From positions 248,001 to 312,000 of the forward strand of contig NZ_RAPE01000001.1 in the NCBI RefSeq assembly GCF_003651245.1: a stretch of 64,000 nt of DNA, written 5' to 3'. Position numbers and translations under genes: made by a program. Below, one piece after another: positions 44,493-54,791 of the stretch (the first letter of the stretch is position 1; each line of letters starts with the position of its first letter). Source of the DNA: Roseovarius spongiae. GTDB taxonomy: Bacteria; Pseudomonadota; Alphaproteobacteria; Rhodobacterales; Rhodobacteraceae. The notes beneath the pieces are model-generated. The model had not been told where the DNA came from, did not search any database, and worked only from the letters and a program-made list of their open reading frames with translations.

Positions 44493-45104
44493 ATGGCGAA
44501 CCATCTTTACCAGGGCGATCTTCCCGACGGGCTTGATCTCGGGCCGGTCGTGGCCATCGACTGCGAGACGATGGGCCTGAACCCGCATCGCGACCGGCTC
44601 TGCGTGGTGCAGATGTCCGGCGGCGACGGCGACGCGCACCTGGTGCAGATCGCCAACGGGCAGTTCGAGGCGCCCAATCTCTGCGCCATGCTCGAGGACG
44701 AGGACGTGCTCAAGCTGTTCCATTTCGGGCGTTTCGACATCGCCGCGCTGCTCAACGCCTTCGGCGCGCTGACCGCCCCCGTCTATTGCACCAAGATCGC
44801 AAGCAAGCTGATCCGCACCTATACCGACCGGCACGGGCTGAAGAACCTGTTGCAGGAACTGCTGGACATCGACATTTCCAAGCAGCAGCAGAGCTCGGAC
44901 TGGGGGGCCGACAGCCTGAGCGACGCGCAGGTCGAATACGCCGCGTCGGACGTGCTCTACCTGCATCGGCTGCGCGAGAAGCTGGATGCGCGGCTGGTCC
45001 GGGAGGGGCGCATGGAGATGGCGCAGGCCTGTTTCGATTTCCTGCCGGTGCGCGCCGCTCTCGACCTCGAAGGCTGGCCCGAGCAGGACATTTTCGCCCA
45101 TTAG
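44493..45104 (+). CDS. rnd: ribonuclease D-type 3'-5' exonuclease
   Basis: DEDDy exonuclease domain protein of 203 residues. The acidic residues are in VAIDCETMGL (Exo I), FHFGRFDIAAL (Exo II) and SDVLYLHRL (Exo III, with Tyr in VEYAASDVLYL). It lacks HRDC domains and is the short form that precedes lptC in alphaproteobacteria. Acts in tRNA or small RNA 3' trimming. The lptC gene starts eight bases after its stop. Confidence 0.93.
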   Translation: MANHLYQGDLPDGLDLGPVVAIDCETMGLNPHRDRLCVVQMSGGDGDAHLVQIANGQFEAPNLCAMLEDEDVLKLFHFGRFDIAALLNAFGALTAPVYCTKIASKLIRTYTDRHGLKNLLQELLDIDISKQQQSSDWGADSLSDAQVEYAASDVLYLHRLREKLDARLVREGRMEMAQACFDFLPVRAALDLEGWPEQDIFAH

Positions 45105-45112
45105 GATCGCCG

Positions 45113-45727
45113 ATGCGCGCTGGGGACAATCTCTATTCGGTGCTGGTGGCGTGGATGAAGATCATCCTGCCGCTGGTCGCGCTTGGCCTGTTGTCGACGG
45201 TATTCCTGATCAGCCGCAAGGTCGATCCCGGGGGGACGATCCCGGTCAGCCAGGTCGATATCGAGCAGCGCGCCGACGAGCAGGGCGTGACCAATCCAAG
45301 CTTTGCGGGCGTCGCCACGGGGGGCGAGCAGATCACGTTCAAGGCCGATCGCGTGCGCCCGGACCTCGACCATGAAGGCCGCCTGATGGCCGATCGGGTG
45401 CGGGCCGAACTGCGCCTGAACGGCGGAACCGTGGTCAACATCACCTCGGATCGCGGCGAAAGCGACCAGTTCGAGTATTCCGCGCGGCTCGACGGGGATG
45501 TCCACATCACCACCACCACCGGCTACGATATCCGCACCGACGTGCTCACCGCCGAGTTCGACACCCTGCGCGCCGAGGCGCCGGGGCGCGTCACCGGTTC
45601 CGGCCCGGCGGGCACGCTCGAGGCGGGGCGGATGCTGCTGACCTCGGAAGAGGAGGACGGAACCGCACATTTGCTGTTCACGGACGGGGTCAAGCTGGTA
45701 TACAGCCCCGCAGACACAAAGGACTGA
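45113..45727 (+). CDS. lptC: LPS export protein LptC
   Basis: Bitopic inner-membrane protein of the Lpt bridge, 204 residues. One transmembrane helix (about 12-34, WMKIILPLVALGLLSTVFLI) anchors a periplasmic beta-jellyroll with ITFKADRVRPD and the hallmark GYDIRTDVLTAEFDT. It receives LPS from LptBFG and passes it to LptA. Followed by lptA after six bases and lptB, a normal operon. lptFG and lptD are not in the window. Confidence 0.93.
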   Translation: MRAGDNLYSVLVAWMKIILPLVALGLLSTVFLISRKVDPGGTIPVSQVDIEQRADEQGVTNPSFAGVATGGEQITFKADRVRPDLDHEGRLMADRVRAELRLNGGTVVNITSDRGESDQFEYSARLDGDVHITTTTGYDIRTDVLTAEFDTLRAEAPGRVTGSGPAGTLEAGRMLLTSEEEDGTAHLLFTDGVKLVYSPADTKD

Positions 45728-45733
45728 TAAGAC

Positions 45734-46219
45734 GTGGCGCGCCTGATAAAAGTAATCCTATTCATGTGCCTTGCAGGCATGGCGCAGGCGCAGGGCACGC
45801 AGGTCGCCTTTGGCGACGTCAGCCAGGATTCATCCCTGCCGGTCGAGGTGACGGCGGAGAATCTCGACGTTGATCAGACCGACGGCACCGCCGTGTTCAC
45901 CGGCAACGTGCTGATCGGGCAGGGGGAGATGCGCCTGTCGGCGCCGCGCGTGCTGGTGGTCTATCTCGAGGACCGCTCGGGGATCGAGCGGCTGTCCGCC
46001 ACCGGCGGCGTGACGCTGGTCAGCGGCGAGGACGCCGCCGAGGCGACGCAGGCCGATTACAACGTCCAGACCGGCATGATCGAACTCGATGGCGATGTTC
46101 TGCTGGTGCAGGGAACCTCCGCGCTGACCGCCGACCGCATGTTCGTGGACACCAGGGCGGGAACCGCCCGGATGTCCGGCCGGGTCAAGACGGTGCTGCA
46201 GCCCGAGCAGGAGCAATGA
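45734..46219 (+). CDS. lptA: LPS transport periplasmic protein LptA
   Basis: Periplasmic bridge protein of 161 residues with a signal peptide (1-20, [17 protein letters not shown]) and an OstA-type jellyroll ([30 protein letters not shown]). Start is GTG 45734. The stop overlaps the lptB start by four bases. Confidence 0.93.
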   Translation: MARLIKVILFMCLAGMAQAQGTQVAFGDVSQDSSLPVEVTAENLDVDQTDGTAVFTGNVLIGQGEMRLSAPRVLVVYLEDRSGIERLSATGGVTLVSGEDAAEATQADYNVQTGMIELDGDVLLVQGTSALTADRMFVDTRAGTARMSGRVKTVLQPEQEQ

Positions 46220-46986
46220 CGCCCGCCGCGCTGCATATCGCGCATGAAAGCGACGCGCAGGACCTGGGCCTGAGCGTGCGCAACCTGCGCAAGAGCTACA
46301 AGAAACGCGTGGTGATCCGCGACGTGTCCCTGACGCTGCGCCAGGGCGAGGTCGCGGCCCTCCTGGGACCGAACGGGTCGGGCAAGACCACGACATTCTA
46401 CGCCATCGCCGGCCTTGTCTATCCCGAGGGCGGCAAGGTGATGATCGACGGGCGCGACGTGACCGGCCTGCCGATGTATCGCCGCGCCAAGATGGGGATC
46501 GGCTATCTTCCGCAGGAAATGTCGATCTTTCGCGGCCTTTCGGTCGAGGACAACATCATGGCGATCCTCGACATATCCCAGAGCGACCGCCACAAGCGGC
46601 GTGAACGGCTCGAGGCGCTGCTGTCGGAATTCTCGATAGAGCATATTCGCCGCGCGCCCGCGCTCGCCCTGTCGGGCGGTGAGCGGCGCCGGGTCGAAAT
46701 CGCGCGCTGCCTTGCCGCCGATCCGCGTTACCTGCTGCTGGACGAGCCATTCGCGGGGGTCGATCCGATCAGCGTCGGAGATATCCGCCACCTTGTCGCG
46801 GACCTCAAGAAGCGCGGCATCGGCGTGCTCATCACCGATCACAACGTGCGTGAGACACTGGAAATCGTGGACCGCGCATATATATTGCACGATGGGCAGG
46901 TGCTGATGTCCGGCGCCCCTGCCGAGGTCGTGGAGAATGAGAATGTCCGCCGCGTCTACCTGGGTGAGAACTTTCGCATCTCGTGA
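46216..46986 (+). CDS. lptB: LPS export ABC transporter ATPase LptB
   Basis: Cytoplasmic ATPase that powers LPS extraction, 256 residues. Walker [13 protein letters not shown] loop [17 protein letters not shown], signature [13 protein letters not shown], Walker [15 protein letters not shown] and the H-loop [10 protein letters not shown] are intact. There is a short N-terminal extension before the usual start ([19 protein letters not shown]). In many Proteobacteria rpoN follows; here a 242-base gap and then hpf. Confidence 0.97.
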   Translation: MTPAALHIAHESDAQDLGLSVRNLRKSYKKRVVIRDVSLTLRQGEVAALLGPNGSGKTTTFYAIAGLVYPEGGKVMIDGRDVTGLPMYRRAKMGIGYLPQEMSIFRGLSVEDNIMAILDISQSDRHKRRERLEALLSEFSIEHIRRAPALALSGGERRRVEIARCLAADPRYLLLDEPFAGVDPISVGDIRHLVADLKKRGIGVLITDHNVRETLEIVDRAYILHDGQVLMSGAPAEVVENENVRRVYLGENFRIS

Positions 46987-47228
46987 TATTCCGTGCTGAA
47001 TTCCGCAGGGGGATCCGTGATCGTGATTGACGAATCGCCTCGAACCGGCCTCAATTATCCCATGACATTCGAGACGCCCGAACAGCCCGGCGCCGGGGTG
47101 CGGACCCCCGGGGCAAGGACCGGACAGATCGGCGGGATGAGCATTTCAAGCGACCAGGATCAGGGCTGCATCACGCTACGCAACCGCGCGGCGCGGCAAT
47201 GACCGGCGCAAAGCCCGAAGGAGAGAAC
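46987..47228 (+). promoter_or_regulatory. lptB-hpf gap where rpoN is usually found
   Basis: This is a 242-base stretch without a convincing gene. A 69-codon frame opened by GTG 46993 has no ribosome site, odd codons (AGG, CGA, GGA, CTA) and no resemblance to RpoN, so I leave it out. TTGACG at 47027-47032 with an AT-rich AATTAT 20 bases on could be part of an hpf promoter. Confidence 0.35.
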
Positions 47229-47792
47229 ATGCGCTATCAAATCACCGGAAAGCAGATCGATATCGGCGAGGCCCTTCAGACGCACGTCAAGAACGAGCTT
47301 GGCGTGGCTGTCGAGAAATACGCCGAGCGGCCGGTCGACGCCCAAGTGGTTTTTTCCAAGAGCGCCAACGAGTTCGTGTGCGAGGCGACCGTGCATCTTT
47401 CGACCGGTCTGACGGCGCAGGCCAGGGGCCGCGCGCACGAGATTTACTCGGCGTTCGACAAGTGTTGCGAGAAAATGGAAAAGCAGCTGCGCCGTTACAA
47501 GCGCCGCCTGAAGGACCATTACCGCGACCGCACGGAGCCGGTTGAACTTTTTGGCGGCGCCTCCTATATCCTCGCCTCGGAAGCAGAGGAGGGGGAATCG
47601 GAACCCGAAAGCCTCCAGCCGATCATCGTGGCGGAGATGGAAGCGCGGATACCGTCGCTCTCCGTCGGCGAGGCCGTCATGCAGATGGAATTGGCCGGAG
47701 CCCCCGTCCTGGTGTTCAAGAACGAGGCGAAAAACGGGCTGAACGTCGTGTATCGCCGCGATGACGGCAACATAGGCTGGATCGACCCGTAA
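47229..47792 (+). CDS. hpf: long-form ribosome hibernation promoting factor
   Basis: The 187-residue protein has the HPF/YfiA domain (1-100, MRYQITGKQIDIGEALQTHV) and the long-form C-terminal dimerisation domain (about 130-187, IVAEMEARIPSLSVGEAVMQ). Long HPF dimerises 70S ribosomes to 100S in stationary phase. ATG 47229 follows AAGGAGAG. A ten-residue longer start at 47199 is less likely. Followed by ptsN. Confidence 0.95.
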   Translation: MRYQITGKQIDIGEALQTHVKNELGVAVEKYAERPVDAQVVFSKSANEFVCEATVHLSTGLTAQARGRAHEIYSAFDKCCEKMEKQLRRYKRRLKDHYRDRTEPVELFGGASYILASEAEEGESEPESLQPIIVAEMEARIPSLSVGEAVMQMELAGAPVLVFKNEAKNGLNVVYRRDDGNIGWIDP

Positions 47793-47835
47793 ACGAGGGC
47801 AGCGCGCGGCAAGACGGCGTTTGTTCGGAGCGAGA

Positions 47836-48300
47836 ATGGAAGTTTCAATGATCCTCAAGCCCGAGGCGGTACGAGTCCTGTCATCCGTATCCAGCAAGAA
47901 GCGTCTGATGCACGAGCTGGGCGATATCGTCCACGCCGCCTATGGCGTGAGCGCGGGCGCGGCCGTCGAGGCCCTGCTCGAGCGTGAAAGCCTGGGGCCG
48001 ACCGGCGTCGGACATGGCGTGGCGCTGCCGCATGCGCGGCTCGATGATCTGGGCCGCGTGGTCGGCGCGCTGGTGCTGCTCGAACATCCGATCGAGTTCG
48101 GGTCCGTGGACCGCCGCCCGGTCGACCTCGCCTTCGGGCTCTTCGCGCCGCGCGACGCGGGGGTGGAGCATCTGAAGGCGCTGGCGCTGGTGTCGCGCAC
48201 GCTGCGCGACGACTCGCTCTGTGCGAAGCTGCGCGCAAACCGGGACGCGGCGACCCTCTATGCCATCGTGACCGAGGCTCAGTCGGCCCTCGCGGCCTGA
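47836..48300 (+). CDS. ptsN: nitrogen-regulatory PTS EIIA protein
   Basis: EIIA-Ntr of the phosphoryl-transfer regulatory chain, 154 residues. Phosphorylated His66 lies in GVALPHARLDDL. ATG 47836 follows GGAG and gives the usual start MEVSMILKPEAV; a TTG at 47821 is an alternative. In other bacteria EIIA-Ntr controls K+ transport and kinases; a TrkH is encoded elsewhere in this window. hpf and ptsN keep the ancestral order despite the missing rpoN. Confidence 0.94.
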   Translation: MEVSMILKPEAVRVLSSVSSKKRLMHELGDIVHAAYGVSAGAAVEALLERESLGPTGVGHGVALPHARLDDLGRVVGALVLLEHPIEFGSVDRRPVDLAFGLFAPRDAGVEHLKALALVSRTLRDDSLCAKLRANRDAATLYAIVTEAQSALAA

Positions 48301-48328
48301 CGCAAGGCTGTTGCAAGATCCCTGGCGC

Positions 48329-49753
48329 TCAGCCCCAGCGGGTGAACCCGAACGTCTCGTAGTCGCGCTGGTAGATGTCGGCGGTCAGCGCCTCGATCCC
48401 GTCGTCGTAGATGTCGGCCAGCGCAAAGGGCGCATCCGGTGCGGGCGCCGGAACCGGGACCGCACCCGGATAACCCGCCTGCTTGGCCAGCGCGGCAAGG
48501 TGCAGCACCATCTCCTCTTCGCGCAGCACCATGTCGGGGAGGACGAATTGCGCCATCCCCTGCAGGACCGAGACCTGGCTCGCCCAGGCGGCGTCGACCC
48601 GCACGCTGGTCTGGCCGCGCAGGTTGGCCTTGAGGAATTCGAGGAACGCTATGAAGGCGGTGTGATGCGCGCGCCGGTCCCAGCTCTCATCGGGGCCCGG
48701 GCCGGGGATCGGCAGCTTGTGGAAATTGCGCAGCGTGCGGCGGATTTCCGGCAGGCAGTCCGGCCCGCGGTTCAGGATGCGCGTGCAGAAGGCGTGGTGT
48801 GCGCGGGCCACCGGATGACGCAGCACGGTAAAGCGGCGATGACCCGGATGCGCGGCCATCCAGGCGCGCATCCCCTTCTGGTTCATGCCGCTGCGCAGCG
48901 CCTCGGGCGCCGCGCCGTCGAGCGCGGCGAGCCATTGGCGCACTTCCGCCTCGGGCCCCGCCCGCACCGGCATATAGAGAAGCGGCGCGCGGAGCGCCGC
49001 CACGTGGGCGGGCACGGCGGGGCCGCGGCGCGGTTCGAAATTCGGCGTGCGGGTAAGGTTGAAGCGGTCGAGCCCGGCGAGCGCTCCGGCCATTTCGTCG
49101 AAATTGGCGACCTTTTCCCCAATCGCCTGAGGGTTCTGTATCTTGAGGGTGCTGTCGAGCGATTCCAGCTGCTCCCCGACGCCGAGGAAACGCGCCAGCC
49201 CGTTCATCACGTCAAGGTCGCTGAGGTCCTCGTAGGCGATGTAGAACGCAGTCTGCCCGCTGCGCTGCAGCGCGTTCAGCAGCTTTAGCTGGAATTCCTG
49301 CAAGCGCGTCACATGCGCGTCGAATTCCGCCGCGTCGAACTGCGCGCGCGCGCCGCGGCGGCGCTTCACGTTGGTCAGTTTCCACTGGCCGGTTTCCTGC
49401 GCGATCTTCCAACTCACATAGCTTTCGGCGGGGTTGCGCGTCAGGATGATCTTGGCGCAGCGCGGATCGTTCAGCACGATGTCGAGCGCGCGCTGATCAT
49501 GATCGTGAAAGAAGCGGAATCCGCCCAGGCCCTCCGTGTCGTCCCGGATGGCGTAGATCAGCCGCCCGGGGTCGCCCTCGCGCATGGCCTGCGTGACGCC
49601 GAGGATTTCGGTTCGGTTGGGGTAGCCGATGAAATGCGGGTTGAACGCTTCGCCGTGGCAGGCGATGCCGTCAAAGGCGTTGAGATTGGATTCGAGCAGG
49701 TTGCTCCCGGTGCGCATCTCCGCGAACACCACGAAGTAATCGAAACGGCTCAT
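48329..49753 (-). CDS. sulfotransferase, possibly two-domain
   Basis: PAPS-dependent sulfotransferase of 474 residues. The N-terminal half resembles NodH: 5'-phosphosulfate loop FAEMRTGSNLLESNLN near 10-25 and 3'-phosphate site ILTRNPAESYVSW near 103-115. The C-terminal half (about 285-474) has another sulfotransferase-like stretch, FTVLRHPVARAHHAFCTRIL, recalling the 3'-phosphate motif of a second sulfotransferase family. The protein is nearly twice NodH length, so a fused second domain is likely. It heads a run of glycosyltransferase genes on the same strand and may sulfate a surface polysaccharide. Confidence 0.82.
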   Translation of the reverse strand: MSRFDYFVVFAEMRTGSNLLESNLNAFDGIACHGEAFNPHFIGYPNRTEILGVTQAMREGDPGRLIYAIRDDTEGLGGFRFFHDHDQRALDIVLNDPRCAKIILTRNPAESYVSWKIAQETGQWKLTNVKRRRGARAQFDAAEFDAHVTRLQEFQLKLLNALQRSGQTAFYIAYEDLSDLDVMNGLARFLGVGEQLESLDSTLKIQNPQAIGEKVANFDEMAGALAGLDRFNLTRTPNFEPRRGPAVPAHVAALRAPLLYMPVRAGPEAEVRQWLAALDGAAPEALRSGMNQKGMRAWMAAHPGHRRFTVLRHPVARAHHAFCTRILNRGPDCLPEIRRTLRNFHKLPIPGPGPDESWDRRAHHTAFIAFLEFLKANLRGQTSVRVDAAWASQVSVLQGMAQFVLPDMVLREEEMVLHLAALAKQAGYPGAVPVPAPAPDAPFALADIYDDGIEALTADIYQRDYETFGFTRWG

Positions 49754-49759
49754 GCTGGG

Positions 49760-51460
49760 CTACCGGACCAGATAGGGTTTGCGCTTGCCGGCCTGAGGCG
49801 CGTGCGGGCTGTGGGCGACGGGGAAGTTGCCCATCAGGTAGGGGTGCATCCCCTGGTTCTTGAGGTTTTGCAGGAACTGGCCGAACCCGGTGAGGTCGGC
49901 CATCTTGGGCGCCTCCGCAATGCCACGCGTGGTCTGCTGCGCGCCGATCTCGTCGATGATGGTCTGCAAGGGCTCCATCGGCGCCTCGATGAACTCGGCC
50001 ATGGTCCAGATGCGCACCCGCGCCTTGGTCCAGGATGAGCGCAGGATCTCGAGATGCTTGCTCTCGATCTGTTGCAGGCGGGCCGCTTCGCGGCGGATGT
50101 CGGCGAAGTTGCGGTTCGACTGGAACAGCGTCACCGCCCAGGCGCCCGATATGACGGAAATCTGCGCGTTGGGATCCTTGGCGATGTCCCAGTTGATCGC
50201 CTGGTTGTCGCAGGGGCCGAACTGGAAACATTGCCGCTCGCCGCGCGTGTTCCAGATCAGCGAGGCGAGAAACGCGTGCGGGTTGTAATCGCGCAGCGCG
50301 GCGCTGTCGCTCAGCGCGCCGTTCATCACCGTCTGATCGTCGCAGAACTCGGCCCGCTCGGGCGCGAAGATATGGCCGTGCACCCGAGTGCCTGTCGCCC
50401 GCGCGAGCCAGGGTTCGAAATTCTCGAACAGCTCGGTGAAGCCCTGGAACATCGAATATTGCGCCGAGGTGAGACCGTTTTCGCGGGTTTCCACCGGAAA
50501 GCGGCTCTGCATGTAGAGGCCGGGGCGGCCGCGCGTGCGCCGCTCCACCGCCTTGGCGAAGATGCGGTCAATCTTGCCGGGGTTGGGTTCGGTCTTTTTC
50601 ATGGCGTGCGCGGCGTCGGTCAGAAACGCGTCGTAGAGCCGGTTCGCCCGCGGCCAGATCTTGCGCGCGACGAAACAGTCGGACCGGCGCAGCAGTTGCA
50701 GGTGATCGTCGTAGAAGATGTGCGGCTTGCCCTGGTAGTCGAACTTGCTCAGCGTGAGCGAGCGGCTCTCGATCCGGCGGGAATACTGCCGCGCGAGGGT
50801 CTGGAAATAGGCTTCGTCAGGGATCCACACCTTGGAGAAGTAGCGATCGTAAGTGGCGCGCTCGGGATCGCTCAGGATCGCGGACAGGGTCTGGCGGGTG
50901 AGGCACCACCACTGGCTGCCCATATGTGGCACGATGCCTGGCGGGATGCGCCGGCGCAGGCGCAAGGTGCGCTGCAACGCGACGTATTTGTCAAAGAGAT
51001 AGCGGTGCCGGCGCCACGAGAAGGGAAAGCGCAGCGTGAACCGTTCGGCGTCCAGCCCGCCGATCGTCCAGGGCACATCCGCCGTCGTCGCGCTTTCGAT
51101 GAAATCGGTTTGCGGGCGCTCGGCGAGATAGTCGATCAGTTCCTCCACGGGGCGCAGCGGCAGGCACGACCCGGAGGCGAGATAGACGTGACGCACCTTG
51201 GGGAATTCGTCCAGCATGATCTGCGAGGCCGCCTGCGACGCGGCGACAAGACCCCATGTCCCCCATTCGCAGCGATGCCGCCTCGAGAAGCGCACGTCGG
51301 GCAGGTCCGAAAGCGCCTCCCGGAAGGCGCGGAAGGTCTTGTTCGGGACCGAGACATCGGCATGGATCACCAGCGGGCAGCCCGCCGCCGACCAGTGGCG
51401 CGCCACCTGCTCGGCCCGCGCAAGGGCCGTGTGGACCAGCATGACGATGCCGACGCTCAT
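49760..51460 (-). CDS. GT14-like (core-2/I-branching type) glycosyltransferase
   Basis: The 566-residue protein starts with MSVGIVMLVHTALARAEQVA and contains LASGSCLPLRPVEEL and a GSQWWCLTR-type motif, the pattern of beta-1,6-N-acetylglucosaminyltransferases/xylosyltransferases of family GT14. A roughly 250-residue C-terminal extension is of unknown nature. ATG 51460 follows AGGAAGG; the longer frame is not supported. It lies seven bases upstream of the sulfotransferase, so they are surely co-transcribed. The acceptor and sugar are unknown. Confidence 0.82.
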   Translation of the reverse strand: MSVGIVMLVHTALARAEQVARHWSAAGCPLVIHADVSVPNKTFRAFREALSDLPDVRFSRRHRCEWGTWGLVAASQAASQIMLDEFPKVRHVYLASGSCLPLRPVEELIDYLAERPQTDFIESATTADVPWTIGGLDAERFTLRFPFSWRRHRYLFDKYVALQRTLRLRRRIPPGIVPHMGSQWWCLTRQTLSAILSDPERATYDRYFSKVWIPDEAYFQTLARQYSRRIESRSLTLSKFDYQGKPHIFYDDHLQLLRRSDCFVARKIWPRANRLYDAFLTDAAHAMKKTEPNPGKIDRIFAKAVERRTRGRPGLYMQSRFPVETRENGLTSAQYSMFQGFTELFENFEPWLARATGTRVHGHIFAPERAEFCDDQTVMNGALSDSAALRDYNPHAFLASLIWNTRGERQCFQFGPCDNQAINWDIAKDPNAQISVISGAWAVTLFQSNRNFADIRREAARLQQIESKHLEILRSSWTKARVRIWTMAEFIEAPMEPLQTIIDEIGAQQTTRGIAEAPKMADLTGFGQFLQNLKNQGMHPYLMGNFPVAHSPHAPQAGKRKPYLVR

Positions 51461-51479
51461 GGCGCGTGTGCCTTCCTGC

Positions 51480-52490
51480 TCATGCCCAGTTGCCCTTGGA
51501 CATGAGGCCAAGGATCTCAAGCTGGCGCCAGTTTATATATTTCTCCGACCATTTGCACCAAAGCTCTGGCGTGTCGCGGAGGTTTTCCATGTAGGCCTTG
51601 TATTCGATGCTGGCGCGATAGTGCTGGCGGCGCTCCATCTCCTCCTCGGCCTTGTGGGTGAAGGTGTCGAGAAACTTGGCGTGCAACAGCACCCCGCTCG
51701 CCGTCTCCCCGCCCCATTCGTCGTAGACGAGGTTGAGCCCGCGCGGCAGCAGCATGTGGGTGGAGCTGATGTAGGCATAGCGCCGGTGCCATTTCACCAG
51801 CGGTATTTTATTGAGCGCAGGCGCCTTTTTGGGCATGTCCTGAAAGAAGACGCGGGCGCGCGGCCCACCCTGGATCCAGAGATTGCCGTATTTGCGGTTC
51901 TTCTCGATCATGTAGTTGCCGGGGTCGAACCACGACGCGATCTCGATCGGGTCCTGTCCGCGCCGGTAGGGCACGGAATCAAGCCGCCCCTTGGGATACA
52001 TGTCCAGCAGCATCGCCCCGAAGCTGCGCACGTTCGACCCGTCGAGCCAGTCGGTGAGCGCGCCGATCGGCCGCGTGTCGCAGAACGGATAGATGAAGAG
52101 TTCGTCCGGGTCGACCACCAGCGTCCAGTGGCCATGACCATAGCGCGCCTGCAACCAGTTGAGCCAATCCACGCCAAAGCGCGACCGCCGGTAACTGCCC
52201 CGCGTGTGCCAGAGCGACACGTCGGGCTGATCGGCCAGGTAATCGCCGCCGCCGTCGCTGCTCTCATTGTCCACGATCAGGAAATGATCGACGCCGAGGC
52301 CGCGGTAATATTCAAGGAAATAGGGCAGGCGGACATGTTCGTCCCGCATGGTCGAAAAGAGCAATATATGACCCGGCCGGATCTGGCCTGTGCGGTCCAC
52401 CACCGGGCGCAGCGCGAAATGCTTGCGAAACGCGCGCGCCTTGGCGTGCTTGCGTCGCAGCCGCATCCGGTAGGATTGCACGAAACTCAA
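51480..52490 (-). CDS. family 2 glycosyltransferase, first paralogue
   Basis: The protein has a GT2-type fold: FSTMRDEHVRLPYFLEYYRG, DHFLIVDNESSDGG, the metal-binding VVDPDELFIYPF, and a final GNLWIQGGPRARVFF. No membrane segment is visible. The start is uncertain: no good ATG with a ribosome site is present, TTG 52490 has GAGGGA ahead of it, TTG 52523 and ATG 52466 are alternatives. It is closely similar along its whole length to the next gene upstream (52648-53691). Confidence 0.83.
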   Translation of the reverse strand: MSFVQSYRMRLRRKHAKARAFRKHFALRPVVDRTGQIRPGHILLFSTMRDEHVRLPYFLEYYRGLGVDHFLIVDNESSDGGGDYLADQPDVSLWHTRGSYRRSRFGVDWLNWLQARYGHGHWTLVVDPDELFIYPFCDTRPIGALTDWLDGSNVRSFGAMLLDMYPKGRLDSVPYRRGQDPIEIASWFDPGNYMIEKNRKYGNLWIQGGPRARVFFQDMPKKAPALNKIPLVKWHRRYAYISSTHMLLPRGLNLVYDEWGGETASGVLLHAKFLDTFTHKAEEEMERRQHYRASIEYKAYMENLRDTPELWCKWSEKYINWRQLEILGLMSKGNWA

Positions 52491-52647
52491 CTCGGTTTTC
52501 CCTCGCTTCTGGTTGCCGGACAAGGGTCACTTGGCGCAGCATAGGCGCGTCCGATTAAGACAAGATTGCTGAAATTACCCCTGCCCCTGCCTGCGGCGGG
52601 ACGATAAGATGTTGGCGCGTTTGGGTAAACGCATATTCCGCCAAACT

Positions 52648-53691
52648 TCACAGCCAAGTTCCCCGGCTCATCAGTCCCATCGCCTCGAGTTGCCGCCAGC
52701 CGATCAGCCTGGTCGAGCCCTCGCACCAGAGATCGGGCGCCCGCGACAGGCTGTCATAATATTCATCATAAAGCGCGGAATTGGCGAAGTGTTCGCCGCG
52801 CGCTCTTTCCTCGACCGATTTTTCGGCGATCTCCGGCAGGAACTTGGTGTGCAGCAGGACGCCGCAGGTCCGCTCGCCGCCCGTCTCGTCGTAGACATGG
52901 TTGAGCCGGCGCGGCAGCAGCGAATGGGTGGAGCTGACATAGGCGTAGCGGCGCCGCCACTTGACCAGCGGCACCTTGCCCATCGTGGGCGCGCGCCGCG
53001 GGTTCCGGGCGAAGAAATTGCGCGCGCGGGGGCCGCCCTGGATCCACAGGTTCTCGAGATCTTTCTTCTTTTGGATCATGTAGTTGCCGCCGTCGAACCA
53101 TTGCAGGATCTCGAACGGGTCCTCGCCAGCCTCGTAGGTCTGGGCGTCGAGCGGTCCCTTGGGATACATATCCAGCATCAGCGCGCCAAAGGCGTCGATC
53201 CCCTTGCGCTCCAGCCATTCGGTCAGCGCCGGCAGCGGTCGGGTGTCGTGGAACGGGTAGATGAATATCTCGTCCGCATCGAGGGTCAGGCACCAGCGGC
53301 CGTGGCCGTGGCGGATTTGCAACAGGGTGAGCCAGTCCACCCCGAAGCGCGACAACCGGTAGCTGTGTGATGTGCGCCAGACGGATACGTCCGGTTGCTC
53401 AGCGAGCAATTCGCGCGTTCCATCACCCGAGTCATTGTCCACGATCAGGAAATGATCGACCCCGAGTTTGCGGTGATGGTCGAGCCAGAAAGGCAGGCGG
53501 GCCGCCTCGTTCCGCACGGTGGAGAAGCACAGGATCGCGCCCGCCGCGAGCCCGTTCGTGCGATCTTCGACCACGCTCAGCTGGCGGCGCTTGCGCAATG
53601 CGCGCGCCAGCAGCCGGCGGCGTTTCCAGCGCAGGCGATAGGCCATCGCCGCACGGCTCAGATGTCGCGAAATGTCCTCTCTTTTCGGCAT
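52648..53691 (-). CDS. family 2 glycosyltransferase, second paralogue
   Basis: The 347-residue GT2-type protein has FSTVRNEAARLPFWLDHHRK, DHFLIVDNDSGDGT, LDADEIFIYPF and ENLWIQGGPRARNFF. By eye more than half its residues equal those of the neighbouring paralogue, from position 50 to the end, including the last WRQLEAMGLMSRGTW. ATG 53691 follows GAGGA. A tandem duplication, with the two proteins probably adding related sugars. Confidence 0.87.
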   Translation of the reverse strand: MPKREDISRHLSRAAMAYRLRWKRRRLLARALRKRRQLSVVEDRTNGLAAGAILCFSTVRNEAARLPFWLDHHRKLGVDHFLIVDNDSGDGTRELLAEQPDVSVWRTSHSYRLSRFGVDWLTLLQIRHGHGRWCLTLDADEIFIYPFHDTRPLPALTEWLERKGIDAFGALMLDMYPKGPLDAQTYEAGEDPFEILQWFDGGNYMIQKKKDLENLWIQGGPRARNFFARNPRRAPTMGKVPLVKWRRRYAYVSSTHSLLPRRLNHVYDETGGERTCGVLLHTKFLPEIAEKSVEERARGEHFANSALYDEYYDSLSRAPDLWCEGSTRLIGWRQLEAMGLMSRGTWL

Positions 53692-53780
53692 CGGTCCTCG
53701 GCGGGTGGCGTTTCACGTCTTCTGCCACGAAACTTGGGCGATTCGATGAAAATCCGCATCGCTTCCAGGCGCGGCGACCG

Positions 53781-54764
<984 letters not shown>

Positions 54765-54791
54765 GTTGTCGCCTTCGTGGCTGCGAAAAGG

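Noticed and set aside
46993..47202. 69-codon frame between lptB and hpf
   Set aside because: It has a GTG start without a ribosome site, atypical codons and no recognisable motif.
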